This document shows, piece after piece, positions 35,918 through 49,800 of a stretch of DNA of 64,000 nt. This DNA is from Panorpa germanica. Its lineage: Eukaryota; Arthropoda; Insecta; Mecoptera; Panorpidae. Position 1 is the stretch's first letter. Every line of letters begins with the position of its first letter. The notes beneath the pieces are model-generated. The model made no database searches. It was not told where the DNA came from and saw nothing but the letters and a program-made list of their open reading frames with translations. Location of the stretch: the NCBI GenBank assembly GCA_963678705.1, contig OY783208.1, positions 20,734,207-20,798,206 of the forward strand, written 5' to 3'. Made by a program: the position numbers and the translations under genes.

Positions 35918-36665
35918 TTAATTATCTTTAATTACAAAATAAAGAAGAAATACATTTTAATGCTCTATTCATTGAGTTAAATTTAAATATAAATTATTTT
36001 TGCACAACTAGAATAAATTTTGTATAACCTTTTCAAATAATTTGATGATTTTAGTTTTTATATCTCTTTGTGTTTGTAGCCTTTATTTAATCTTCTGGTC
36101 ATAAAAGTTTTTAATACGTATTACTATAAATTTGTATTCAATAAAAGCAATGGCTTGATATGTGTTATTTATTCGAACTCTGTATTTCTCAACTTAAACT
36201 TAATACTTTTGGCTAGTGTGCCGGAATTTATACAGATAAAGGTCGATTTAAATGATCAGATTCAGACTTGATCTGATTAGAGTTGAGTTCCCTATTACTT
36301 ATACAATATCTGACATGTTATAACATGATAATACAGTAAAATATTTGAAAATTTAAAAATGTCTGATATCTGAGATATCCTCATAACAAGATGTCATGTT
36401 ATGGATTTGTGAACTCATTTTTTAGGTTTAGTTTTTTAATGTTTGATTGAAATGAATTTTGATATAATATGTACAAAAGTTGACTATTTAAACTACTAGG
36501 AGTTATTAGAAAATAATTACATATTTAAGATTCTGGTGGCAAACTTTGTCAATATATAGTACACTTTTTAGAAATGAAGACATTTTTTTAATTATGTATC
36601 ATTAACTACTAAATAAATTGTAACATTTTTAAACAATATATTAAAACGTTTATAAATTTACTGAA
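35918..36665 (+). repeat. Dispersed ~750 bp block, copy 1
   Basis: It matches 62262-63050 over almost its whole length, with scattered substitutions and a ~35 bp length difference. Its last part contains an old G1 derivative (AACTCATTTTTTAGGTTTAG, then GTCAATATATAGTACAC). No coding frame. Confidence 0.85.
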
Positions 36666-37459
36666 GTATACCCCCGTCGCAAGCGACGACTGTCTTTTAT
36701 ATGTGAATTAAATTTCATTTCAAATTTTAATTCCATTTTTAAATTGAAATATTAAACTCGTTCTATATAAATTTTACATATAAAAACAAATAATTTTTCA
36801 TATGAACTGACTAAAAAAATATATTTTTTTCAATAAAATAAAATATATTTTCAATTTATTCGTTATTTGACCAACTTTTTTTTTTAAATTTGGGATTTTT
36901 TTTTCGATTCGAAAATTAGGTATCAAAGTTAGCTTATATAACAAATTTCAACTTTCTAGTACAATTTTTACCCTCGGCAAAAACCGCTTCCATGCCCCCA
37001 AATAAAATTTTGATTTTTTTTTAAATATTTTATTTAATTATTACACTATCCAAAATTTGGGCTTTCTCCAAAGTTTCCCCTTTTATTAAATTTTCAATTT
37101 AGATGTTTTGAAATATGTTCGCATTCAATAGCGTAATACACATGCAAAATTTCACATTTTTATCTTTTACGAATACAAAGTTATATAGCAAGAAAGGGCC
37201 CAATTTGTTTTCACTTTTTCCAAAATAACCTAGTTGGGCATTTCCAGATTCAATAATTCTTTTTACAATTCTTCGTCGGTAAGTCCTACAAAAATAAACA
37301 AAAATGTACAACGTTTTACCTCGTTGAGTCCTACAGTAAAGGATATCCTGCAAGGCAAATAACAATTGTTTACAAGTGAATAAGGCAGGTCAGTGTGAGA
37401 TTTTTTTTAGAATTCATTACTAGAAAGTAATTAACAAATAACAACTGTTTACAAGTGAA
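36666..37459. other. No gene recognised
   Basis: AT-rich with many T-runs. The minus-strand open frame near 37099-37365 has no recognisable motif and I do not treat it as a gene. Confidence 0.4.
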
Positions 37460-37713
37460 AACTTATTATTCTTTGACTTGACTTGATTATTTCGACTACC
37501 AACAGTTACAAAACATTACCACAGCACTGACCTAATCAACATATAACTGACGTTAAAATGCATTTTACGTCAACTACAATTCAGATTTTTAATTACTATA
37601 TCTCCGTCAACATTTAGATATTTAATAAAATAGACACGCCAATACACATTTATTAACATCAATTTCAATCAACAATTCAAAAAGCGACCACTAAAAAATG
37701 AGTATACAAAACC
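37460..37713 (-). mobile_element. G1 element fragment (inverted)
   Basis: The left 250 bp of G1 in reverse, with a degraded terminus (TATACAAAACCATT). An internal ~35 bp is missing relative to other copies. Confidence 0.8.
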
Positions 37714-37976
37714 ATTATGGTATAACTTAAATTTGATTTGTTTCTCTACATGCTACACTACAGTTTCTCTACTGCTTTGCATGCTAGCACTTCCTAAAAT
37801 CATCTAATTTCTAATTTTTTGCTATATTTATTAGACAGTTAATTACATTTTTTCGCTAAATACTGAGAACAGCAACGCTGGATAGATACATTCGTCCTGT
37901 GACCAGATCTGTACTCGATTAAATTGTCTTGAAAATTGACAGCTAATTATTTTGTAAATTACCCAATTAGTCCAAT

Positions 37977-38610
37977 GGGCTTGTGTCCTCATTTTTTAGT
38001 GGTCGATTTTTCAATTGTTGATTGAAATTGATGTTAATAAATGTGTTTTGGCGTGTCTATTTTATTAAATATCTAAATGTTGACGGAGATATAGTAATTA
38101 AAAATCTGAATTGTAGTTTTAGCGCTAGAAATGGTCGGCCATATTTGTATGACATGAAATGCATTTTAACGTCAGTTATTTGTTGAGTAGGTCAGTGTTG
38201 TGGTAATGTTCTGTAGCTGTTGGTACTCAAACAATCCAGTCAAGTCAAAGAATAATAAGTTTTTACTTTATTTAACCCAGTTAAGGCAGACATAATATTG
38301 AAATTTTATTGTTCCTTGAAATAACTGTAAATAATATTTGATATTTTGATATATAAATACATATAGCAGAGATTTATGATCTGTAAGGTTGGTAACCTTA
38401 CACAAGGATTGTGATGTCACATGCATTTGGAATGTTGCACAACGTTGAATCCCTTTAATAATTAAAGAGACAAAATGACTTTTTTAATTGTTAATATCTC
38501 CTAACATATAAGGAGTTATTAAAAAATAATTGAACATTTGAAGTTCTAGTAATCCACTTTATCAATATATAGTACACTTTTATAGAAATTAATACATAGG
38601 ACACAAGCCC
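37977..38610 (+). mobile_element. G1 TIR element, full length
   Basis: 634 bp with both TIRs intact. It is one of the best-preserved copies. No coding frame. Confidence 0.9.
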
Positions 38611-39177
38611 ATTCTTCAATATCGAATAAACGAACCCTGTAACGAAGAAATGTTGTGTTAATGAGGTAAGTCGTTAGAAAGTGCGATAAAGCGAAAGTGC
38701 GACCTTAGGACGATAAAAGGCTACGTGCCTAGGAAGCTTAAGAAACTATTTAAAAAACAAACTATTAACACCCTTAAGTAATATAGAGTACATATAATAT
38801 TAATTACTATTGTATCTTGTTTTTGAAAAGATCAAAAATCTAAAATGTCAACAGTTGAAGAAAAGACATGGAAGTTTCTATTTCCAACGGCTGCTTCTCG
38901 AAATCATCTTCCATTATTTTGATGTAACTAGAAAGAAAAAAATCTAATTTTAAGTAATTATTCGTCAGCACAATAATCTAAAAGTAAAATCTTTAAGAAG
39001 AATTATTTTCTTATATATTTACACAATTAACAATACACAATATTTGACAAAAAGGTTGTTTTGCAAAAAATTATTTAAAAAAAATTATAGTAATGATTAA
39101 ATTTTTTAAAATTGGCACCAAAATATTTAAAATATTGCTGTTGCATTTTTACATATACTTATAGTGTGTTTTCTTAT
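38611..39177. other. No gene recognised
   Basis: It contains GATAAAAGGCTACGTGCCTA (near 38713), which also occurs at the 3' end of the LINE at 61040. The first part may therefore be LINE 3' sequence. The rest is AT-rich. Confidence 0.4.
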
Positions 39178-39381
39178 AATTTATTTATTTATATATGTAC
39201 AATACATTTTTTATTTTTTCATAGGATTTTTATTTTCTCCTGATTTATTTATTTATATATTTAAGTACAATACATTTTTTATTTTTTCATAAGATTTTCA
39301 TTTTCTCCTGATTTATTTATTTATATATTTAAGTACAATACATTTTTTATTTTTTCATAAGATTTTCATTTTCTCCTGATC
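39178..39381 (+). repeat. 68-bp tandem repeat, three copies
   Basis: The unit contains TTATATATTTAAGTACAATA and TTTCATTTTCTCCTGA. Copies 2 and 3 are almost identical and copy 1 is shorter and more divergent. Confidence 0.9.
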
Positions 39382-39412
39382 ATTAATCGCGCTGTTTTTA
39401 TGGCGCGCCACA

Positions 39413-39660
39413 AAAAGCTGTTATACCAAGTCATTGCCTTCGAAGTATGCACATCCGTATCATAGTACGGACTGTTCAAGTGGCTGCAAGTAAAACACAA
39501 CGTTAGAATAATACTGAATGACAACAACTGAATGTTGCCATGAACTCTGCATTAAAATATATTTTATTCAATTCACTGAAAATCATAAATCACAAAAATG
39601 TGATGTGAGTTTCATTGGGTTGCTGCATATTTTTTTATTTCATCTAATAAATATATTTAT
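39413..39660 (+). repeat. Dispersed repeat shared with 53783-54055
   Basis: It shares CTGCAAGTAAAACACAACGT and GAATGTTGCCATGAACTCTG with 53783-54055 and its duplicate 57029-57301. The type is unknown. Confidence 0.7.
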
Positions 39661-39847
39661 GTAATATTTTTTACCTAACGTTAAGTTTTATTATTTACTG
39701 AAATTTAACATAATTTTGTAACACTGATAATAAATGTAAAATACGCTTAAATTTTATGAAAGGTAAACGATATGCTCGACGAATAAAAAGATCTTTTTTA
39801 AGGCGATGTCGTGCCTGTATTTATGCCGGTGGCAAACATTTTGAACA

Positions 39848-40460
39848 TTTACTATAATGTAAATAAACTATTAAATTTATAAAATAAATGAAAAATTGTT
39901 TGTACCATTTGTATTAATTTATTCAACTATAAAAAACCTATTTTGGGTATTGTAAAAGTGATAACTATCAACAACAACAATTTATGAAATTTGGTTCTGG
40001 TTTAGAAATAGTATGCATAATTTTTTTTTATTACTAGCTTTCTTGAAGTATAATTCCATTTTGGAATCCTGAAGAGTTGCGCCAATTTTAAAAAAAAACT
40101 TGCCATAGTAGTGTTCATACTTTTTTTTTACACCACGATGAGTTAAAGTGGACTGAAAGTAAAAATTTAGGGAAAAAGAAAATTTCGATTAATTTTTGTG
40201 TAAAAACTACTAGCATTCTGGAATTTTTAATGGTTGTGGTGGATAGCTGTGCTATTTAGGTTGCCGATACAAAAAAGAAATCAGAAATATTTGAAAAATT
40301 GTGGTCATGGTAGTTAAAAACATCTTAAGGTATTTCAATTTTTGAATTTTTTTTATTTTTTTCTCTAATTTCTAAACAAAATGAGATAATTTTTTTTCTC
40401 GTGTAGTCATGAGCAGGACCACCCTCTGGTGCCCGCTTATCGTTGAATATTGGAAACACC

Positions 40461-40463
<3 letters not shown>
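39848..40463 (+). mobile_element. Fold-back family element, one-armed form
   Basis: Homologous to 5797-6426, ending in the family TIR (slightly mutated, GGAAACACCCTG). It is followed directly by an 85-bp AT microsatellite. Confidence 0.75.

Positions 40464-40548
<85 letters not shown>
40464..40548. repeat. (AT)n microsatellite
   Basis: About 85 bp of uninterrupted AT, adjoining the TA-flanked end of the fold-back element. Confidence 0.97.
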
Positions 40549-40552
<4 letters not shown>

Positions 40553-40819
40553 ACTCTGGCGCCCCCTCCCTCTCTCCCACAACTATAATGCACTATTACT
40601 TTGATACTACAGAAATTCATTCAAATAATTAATACTGCACTGTAAACTTACATACTAAATTTCGTATTTATATCTAGAATATAATATTAGTCTTCTCATT
40701 TACCCCCGTCGCTGAAGTAAAATTGCCAAATTTTAATCAAAGTAATCTATTTTGCTCGTACTTAATATTTTCTCTAGCAATTTTAAATCACCGTTTATAG
40801 AGAACCCCACAAATTGAAT

Positions 40820-43800
40820 TTAAAATGTAGCCCCTTTGTAGTACTCAGCAGTGTTACCGGTCGGCCACGTGTCCTGGTCATTATCAAACGTAGAGAACTT
40901 CATTCCGTTGTGGGTGAAGTTGTGGGGTGAAGTGTCAGTCATTGCGTCGCCTGAAACAATAACAAGAACACTTAGGTGTGTTATGTGTTAAGTCTATGTG
41001 TTATCAATTACTAACACCCGATGTTGCCCGGTTTGTATAGTGATGAGAGGGGAACATAATTTTAAAACAATTGGGTTGTGAATTATTTTCTCGTGATCAG
41101 ATTTTAAAATATATTCTAATATTTGTGTAATAGATTATTTTGTTTTTTAAATATTCTTATAGAAGTCCTTAGAATAAGAAGTAATCGATTTCTTTAGTCT
41201 TGTTTATTACATTCATAATATCATAATTTTATGCATTGCTTCAGACCAATATACTATTTTGTTTACATTTTGCTGCATAAGAGTGACGTCAATTCGTAGA
41301 AGAGAAGAGGGTATGAAACTGACATGACGTCGATGGATTAGTGGTTTTTCGTGGATTAGTCGTCTATAATTTGGTTCTGAAACATAATTGAATTTATATA
41401 AAACTGCACAGTATATTGATAAAGTTACCTATCATAACCAATTCAAATATTCAATTCGCAATATTATAAAAGTTATTAACGATTGAAATAGTTATTTACC
41501 CCTCCCCCCTCCTACTCCCTTTATTAATTAATGTGGCAATATTGTATAGAAACTGATTGACTACGTGACGTCAAATGAGTCAGCTGTACAACTCTTCCAA
41601 CATAAACCGGTTAGCTGACTGAAACGTAAAAACCCAATGGACCTACCAAATATGGTGTAGAATAGGTTACATATGTACTCAATATTATTGTAATGGGTTA
41701 AGTCAAAGGGTGAGTCATCGATGGATTGGAAACTCGCATGTCATATTTATATATATTATCAAAATTTATTTAATGTTCTTCAAGGACAGATTTTAAATTA
41801 TGTATGTTGTAAAAAAATATGAAAGAAGAAACAATGGCATTTGCATTTCTTTTTCATTTTCTAGACGTTCAATATTGTTTTCTGTATAGCTCCAACAAAC
41901 CCGACCTGATTCAACTCGGGTCCTGAGACAATATATAAAATTAGATCACACTACAATTTTAGATCTAGAAATTTCTGTCGACACGGCTAATCACCGACAT
42001 CAGACTACGCCCAAGAAATATCAAAAGTTTTAAATCTCACTTTATCCGTAGTTTCAACCACTAATCTGTTCTCAACCAAATTGCAATTGCAACTTGATGT
42101 TTTCTGTAAGAGTGGTAATTTAGAAGTGACTGATTTTATAAAGACAGTCTTTACCCCGTTAGCCTGTTCACAAACACACAAACTAAAGTAAGGACAAATG
42201 GTGCAGCTGCAACAAATGTGTGACAGTTATAAATACAACTGCAAAAAATAATATTAATTCATTCCGCCAGGATCGTTCATGTATCTACAATACTTCTAAG
42301 AACGTGACCTTGAAAAGGAAAGTAAAAGTCGGAATACAGTTGATCAATAGATCTGACTAAACATTGTCCAACTGTCAAACGAATTTAAGAGTTATGTGAT
42401 CAGGAGAACATGAAATTAATACAAGAAGTCTTGCGTGTGGAAGAAACATTGGACTTACCGGCGCTTCCAGTATATCCAGAAATCGTTAATTTGAATCCTG
42501 TTTCCGCTGAGTCAACTTTAAACGTATTGTACAGCGCGTATGTTTTGCTTAATTTATGTGATTCCAAATCTACACGGAGTTCATGTTCGCCATTTTTCGT
42601 CAACTGAAAGTAACAGCAGTATTAGCAAATGACTACGAGTTTAGTTCGGTGTAGTTGGTATTACTAAATGAAACTGTTACAATCATGACATAAGAATAAG
42701 ATCAAATCATTACTTCACCTGGTGGATCTTTTCTAAACCCAACCAATGGTGTCCAGCTATCGGCCCAAACCCGTTCGTGTAGTTAACATAGTTCCTGTAA
42801 AAGTCCGTGGAATTGCTGGATGACCTGAAAAATTTATTAAATAATTTTTATCAAATAAATCTTGAAGTTATTTGAAAATGATTTTAATGGAATAAACACT
42901 ATACACGATTAAGGTTTACTTAATATAAAAAAGTTTATCTATTACATACATTTATTTAGGTTAATGAGATTACATAACATTTATGATTCAACTTAAAACT
43001 ACGTTTCTGACGTTAATAAAACTTTTACGCTAGAATATAGAAAGCTACATGGTGAATTATATATCCATTTCTTTTAAATGTTTTTGCTATTTGGCACTAC
43101 ATTCTTGTTCCTTAACTCATTTATTTACATATCATTGCGCTTCATTCAATTTTGATCTTTATTATATCAAAACATTCTCACTCCTTCCAAAAGAAAAAAA
43201 ATATTCTTATAAAAATAAGAACTGCTACTGTTACTGTTTCGCTCCTCCTGCTACTCTCACTCCTGTTTCTACTCTGCCATTCATTCTCTTTCCTCGCTTC
43301 TTTTCTCTATCTTTACCATTCACCTCTTCCTTTCACTACCTCCCTTTAATAACTGTCCAATACTCTTGAATCTGGCAATCCTTCTCATGTTTGTTGTGTC
43401 TTTTTCTCTTAAGTATTGTGGTATGTCTCTCTCCCAAATCCTTTTATATCTTTTGTTATAATTGCTCTTCTCAATTTTTTCTATTCTTTCCTGTTGTTGT
43501 ATCGCTCCTCTTCCACATTTGGTTTTATGTAGGTGACAAAAATATATTATTGCCTGCAACTTTAGGCAACAGGATTAATTATAGGCTGAAGAGTTTTTAT
43601 TTTTGAAACATCTGTAAACATCTTAGATTACTAGGTCCGAAGGTTTAGTTCTGCGAAGTCTTCGAACATCATTACTATCAAGCACCATTTGCGTCACGGC
43701 GATGTTTTCGTGGTTATGAAGTCTCAACTCGTGCTTTGCTGCTATTGATTTGATTTCTTCGCCGACTGTGTTGATCTTCAGGTCTCTATGTACGTCGTCA

Positions 43801-46800
43801 TTGCGGATATACCACGGTGCATTAACTATTCCTCGTAGAACTATATTTTGGAAGGTTTGGCTTACTTTAACATTGAATTTCTTAGTGCAGCTCCAGAGTA
43901 GCAGTCCGTGCGTTCACACTGGCTTTAGCACTTCATTTTTTGCACAATCAGCCCAATTAGCCAGTATATCTTTCAGTATTTTATGTTTAGTTCTTTTTTC
44001 TTCTTAACTTGAAAGTTCAGTTCCTCAAGTCACACATTGTTAAATCTTCACAATTGTTACGCTCAAGGAAAATGTTTCAACATCTTTTTCTTTCTAGAGT
44101 ATCTTCAATTATTTCAAAATGGTGGGATGGAATTAGGTCTCTCCTTTTTGTTATAGGTATTAACAATAAATTTGTAAAAAGCTTGCATAATAATGCTGAA
44201 AGCGTATAGACCGAAAAGTTTTTGACATTTGGATCCTTTCGCGGTTTTAGAATCATAATTACCTCTTACAGTTTTCACTGTATGGCGAAATACCTTCAGT
44301 CAAAAAGAAAGATATATGATAAGCAGTAGTTTTACAAACTTTATGCTGGGTAATTATTTAAGAAGCTGTGCTCAGCCTTTTCACTATCACTCTTCGCTCA
44401 CTTATTATAGTTTCCCCTAACAGGTGGTGCTTGTGTCATAGATTTGTTAAGTCCTATTCTGACTTTCTATAGCGAATAATTTATGTCTTTGCCTGCTGAA
44501 AATTGCTGTAGATACGCGCCAATATTTTCTTCAAGTTTATTACTCTATCGTCGACATCCTTGTCATCGGGTGAAAGGTTATTTTTTAATTTTTGTCGTGA
44601 TTTTCTTTTTACATTGACTAGTCCTGGCAATTGTAGGTTGCTGATGTTGTTTTTACTATTTATCCTCCTTTTAGCAGTTGTACTCCAAGCTTAACTTCTA
44701 GTTTTTAGTTTTATTAGGTTTTTAAGAAACTTCTGAATTATTCCTTATTCCTTTAAAATCAGTTAACCTGAGAGGTGCTTCGTTCTGTTATAAGGTTCCA
44801 CTTAATTTGAAAATATGTATGATCTGAGCTTCAATCAATTAGATTGATTGATTTATTAATCGATTACATTATTTATTTAGAGTAATTTTCTTGAGCGAGG
44901 TACTTTTCATTTAACTTTATATTTTTTCAGTAAACGAGAACCAAAAAGTAATGTTAACTTCGATTAGGTAACCTTCACGTCATTCTGAATACAAAACAAA
45001 CTAATCATTGGAATTTACACCTTGACAAAAGGCGACAACTTAAAATCTAGTCACAAATAAATCAACAGTTCTCCAACAACTGCATTTGAGGAAACTTCAG
45101 CATATAAATAGGAAATATCTTTGGAGAAAATAAAGTCAAAATAATTACCGTCCACTTTTTGCCATCCAAGATTTCGCAATATACTTCAAAAGGCTTGACA
45201 TAGTAGTTAGGCTGGATTAAGTAAACTCCTCCTACTTTATCAGAAATATCATTGCACGTTCTATAAACCTGTGGACTGTAATCTGGAAATAAAGTGAGAA
45301 GAGCGTTATTTTTCCAATTATTATTCTTTTAACAGAATATTTATATTATTTTTGAGACAAATTCTTCTCAGTAAAACTGATATCAGAGATATGACTTTAG
45401 CCTCCTAAAACAAAATCTGTCCCACGGTTTTGAAGAGTCGCGCTGTCTCAAGTTTAGAGGGAAACATATCGAACTATCCCCATCATAGATACTAGGAGAT
45501 AAGCTATGAAACTTCAAACAACGAAATACAAGTATAAGTATGAACTAGTTCAATATTCTTTTAAGCTATTAAAAATATTTATAAAGTAAATTAAACAATT
45601 GAGGAATTTACTTAAAGATCATTCAAATTAATAGTAATAATAAATATAAGCTTTAATTCTGCAATAAAATATAAAACTAAAATGAAAATAAAAATTGAAC
45701 TGTTTTTTTTTCCATCATTCTGAAAAGAACCTAACAAGCATTTAAATTTGTAATATTGGTTGATTGGTTATAGCTAATATGTTGAGTTGAGTATATCTAT
45801 TCAAAATTTGTAGCACAAATGGACAGTAAGAGAAAGGTTAAAAAACTTCTGGCAAGAACCCAGGTGGTGCAAGAATGAGTGAAAACACAGAGCGAGATTG
45901 AAGGAACACTTAAGGCAAATGAGAATTGCAACCTGAAAGAAAACGAGAGTCAATAGCAAGGAATGCTGTAAAGTTTTAAAGGAAGTCAAGGCTTTTCAAG
46001 GGCTATAGCGTTATAAAGAGTGTTAGATAATATTTAAAACTAGAACTTTATTTCTGACGTCACGCGGCTTCAGCCGTGATAATTAATTATTTTAACATAC
46101 CGTTGTTTACAACAATTATCATATCAAGGTTCTAAGTATTCCTCGACATAGTTGTAAATAATATTTGTTGTATTTGTCGTATAAATATGGCAATAGATTA
46201 GAAAGGCTGTGGTTAGCAAAAGTAGAAAGAATGTGGAAGTAAAATGTAGGAATGGGCTTTTAGAGGCACATCAGCAATCAGATATACAAAAGTAATTGGA
46301 AATGGAAAACGTAGCGAAAAGAAGCGTACTTAAGAATAGAGAATAATACATAGACAAGAAGAATCGCTAGATTTTCACATGAAATATAAGGAGAAAGGAA
46401 AGAGATACTGGGAAGATGCTGACGTGAAGGAAATAGGAGACTTTTTGAAAGCAGGCAGAATAGGAAGAAGGAGGATAGTAGAATGGAACAAAGCAGATAA
46501 ATTAAGAAACACACAAGTGGAAATTGAAATTGAGTTTAGCTTTTTAATCACGAGACTAACGCTGTAAAACATTTATCTTGATTCTACAACGCTCCATGCT
46601 TGCTGTCAGCTCATTCAGAATGTGTGCCGCTTTTTTTCACAGTTTCAACGCACTCAAAACAGATAGAAGCCACGGCGCAATACCCGGTGAATAAGGTGAA
46701 TGGTCTAACAATGGATTGTTATACTTTGCTAGAAACGTCTTCGGTTGTGACAATTTTCGGTATCATTTTCGCACAAACTTTTTGTACAGTTTCAGCAATC

Positions 46801-49800
46801 GCACGAATACTTAATCGATAGTCAGGTCGAATCAGATTACAGATTTTTCGATATTGTCATGACTTTTTGACATAGACTTACGACCCGGACGTGAATCATC
46901 TTGAACGTCTTCTGGTCCACCTTGAAAACGCTTAAATCACTTAAAAATATGAACACGCGATAAACATTCATTACCATACACTTCTTCTTCACTATTTTTC
47001 CAACTTTTATTTGAAATTTCACAACAATTTGTTGCTCTATTGTTACACTTGACATTTTTTCGGCAAAACAAAAAAACAGCTAAGGCAAACGAAGACTACG
47101 GCTATACTGATTTGTGTAATAAAGAAAGGGGGACTATATTAGAAAGAGAAGGCTTTATGATAAACAGTTGTCGGTCGCTGGCGTTTGGTGGATGCACACT
47201 TCTTCTAAAAAGGGTTGTGGATGGAGAATCTATTCATAAAACATTATTGTAATGCCGCGGCGGAAATTGAATCAATTAATAAATACAACATACATCTGTA
47301 AATATGGGTAAAACTTGAGCGGCAAAACAAAAAATCAAATTTTAAATATATCGTCGTTAACTTTTGGAAATATAACCAACCTCCAATCAAAGTATTATTG
47401 ATGCACTGCAAGTGTTTGTAGATGTTGGTGAAGATGCCTTCATGATCACGGCAATGGGAAAAGCACCGCGTGCTCATTACTGCAACTAGAACGCCATCAA
47501 TGACTAAACCGGCTCCGTTGTGAAGCTACAAGAAGGAAGGAAGACATTACAGATTAACGCATCAATTAGAGATTTGAATTAATTTATCTCCTGTAACAGA
47601 ACTTTCGTGCGCAAAAGAATCAGTTGTAATATTAATAAGCAGCTTAGACAGCGGGGTTATCTTAACGAAGACATTTTATCAAATTGTTTTTTGGGTTCGA
47701 GTTCGAGCTGTTTTTTGTCCATCTGTTAATTTCATATTTTAGTGAATCAAACTTAAAAGGTTATTGTCACATTTTGGCAACTAGGGATATTTGCTCCTTA
47801 ATAAAAACCCAATATTTGATCAACTAGTTTTGAGCCCCTTTTATTCTAAGTACTTTGTAACGCTATGAAGCCAATCGTACATTTGATAAGCAACATTTTG
47901 TACAATAGTTACTAACAGAACCAAAATCTTGGTAATATTTTACTTAAATATTTTTGAATGCCTTGTAGTATTTAATCCTAAAGGACCTTATAATATTATT
48001 ATAAAGCTATTCTAAAAAGACTTTTTAAAATTATATATTTCTTAAAAAAGCAGTTATCTAAACTAAGACTGGTTATGTAAAGGTAACTTGTCTTATGTAA
48101 AATATACCGGAACTGTTTATAGCGTGTTTAAAACACAACGGAAGAGTTGGTCCAAGATTAGAACTCAGAAATAGAACAGCCTCTGGTATTAAAAGACGAT
48201 GACTAAAAATATGTAAAAAGTAACTTGGATACTTACAAAACAAAAGTGATCTGTTGAGAAGCCGCAAAAGAATTCCGAGTCGCCGGTAGCATTTTGATAA
48301 TGTGCTTTATTGTCTATGTCAAGACATCCACAAGGTCCTTTGAATATCACCATGTTTGTAATGAAGGTTAGACATTAACATTTTTTAAAATTTCAAAATA
48401 ATTCACTTATTAATTTATATAAGCAAATTATAGGAGTAAAAATGTGATGAGAAGAGTATGGGGATAGTGTTGGAATGCTTTCGGAATAGAAGTGAAAATG
48501 GGTGTTTGAAGCGAATAAATGCACTCCAAGATGCTCCAATTGATAGAGGAAGTAAAGAAGAACAAATTGAGGATAGTGGCAATAAAAAGAGCAATAAGGT
48601 TAAAAGAATAAGTGAATAAAGCACAGAGCGAACTCTTGATCGTGATGGGTGAACAATCAGAAAACAAATAAATACAAAATTGAGAAAAAGAGAAAAAGAG
48701 CAATTACAAAGAAACAGGGATAAAGACGGTGGAGGAGATAGAAAGATTAAGTGAGGAAGAAAGAGAGGTACTGAGTCTAACAAAGATGATATAGATGGTC
48801 GAAAATAATGCCGAAATACATATAAAAACAGGGAGATGGTGAGAAAAAAATGATCACGAGATTAAGTACAGACAGAGAGTGTCTATACAGAATGTGTGGA
48901 AAGAGAGTAGAAAGTAGAGTAAAATATTGCGTAAAGTACACCTAATAAAGATAATTGACAGAGGTAGGAGTAGGCGAAGCGAGATTATAAACTTCATATT
49001 TAGTTTAAAAAAAGTAAAATGGTTTAAGTAAATGAATGAAATATAGTCAGTGAATTTAATGCGGAAGAATGTAATGCTTAAAGGCATATATGTTAAAATA
49101 ATAAATACATACAACAAATCCTTTTAATTCTAATTAAAATTGGTACAATTTAACGGGTGCTCATCTATAAATCAATTTTTTTGTATTTAAATTTTTATGT
49201 AAAAAATATTTGTATTTCTTTCCTATTGTCTAACTTTTGTTCTGACATAGGCAGGAAAATAAGAAATTACATCTCTAAATATGCATATAAAAATACATTT
49301 TAATTATTTACTAATCTTTTAGGAGCAGTGATGTCAATATTTTCAAACTTCCTGTTTTACCTTGACTCTGTGGTCCTTCTAAATACACCTAGTAAACTAG
49401 TTAACCTACCGTAACCAACTTCTCCCCATGCCGCGAAGATAGTATTGTCCTTAGAGATTGGTCCAGAGTCACTTTTTAGAAGAATTTGGTAAATAGCGTC
49501 TGCAAAAATCAGTGTGATGAACGACGCTCAGGAGTTTTATGAATTACAGGATCACATGACCTTATCTGATGTGACGGGTCTGGACAATTTAATCAAAGCC
49601 ACATCATTCTTAGGTTCCTTATAGACCGGAAGATACTCAGGGTGGACATAGACAAGTTCGGAATACACGACGACTCTGTTCGGATCTTCTTCATCGAATG
49701 GAACGAGGGCTCCGAGGGTGACCTCAACCTTTGAGTCACTGGAAAATGAATTACTTTACTTGTGAGTTGTTCCGAATTTGAAGAAATACCAAGACAGATA

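Noticed and set aside
40325-40632. Open frames encoding Ile-Tyr repeats
   Set aside because: They are translations of the AT microsatellite.
41070-41570. Possible further G1 relative (TTGGGTTGTGAATT, then TATATTGATAAAGTTACC)
   Set aside because: Only short blocks match; it is too diverged to delimit as a feature.
41890-42400. Possible coding stretch (LTLSVVSTTNLFSTKLQLQL in one frame)
   Set aside because: No start, no splice partners that fit, and no family that I recognise. It lies in an intron of the fusion gene.
43049-43606. Plus-strand open frames near 43 kb
   Set aside because: They are antisense to a LINE fragment that reads on the minus strand.
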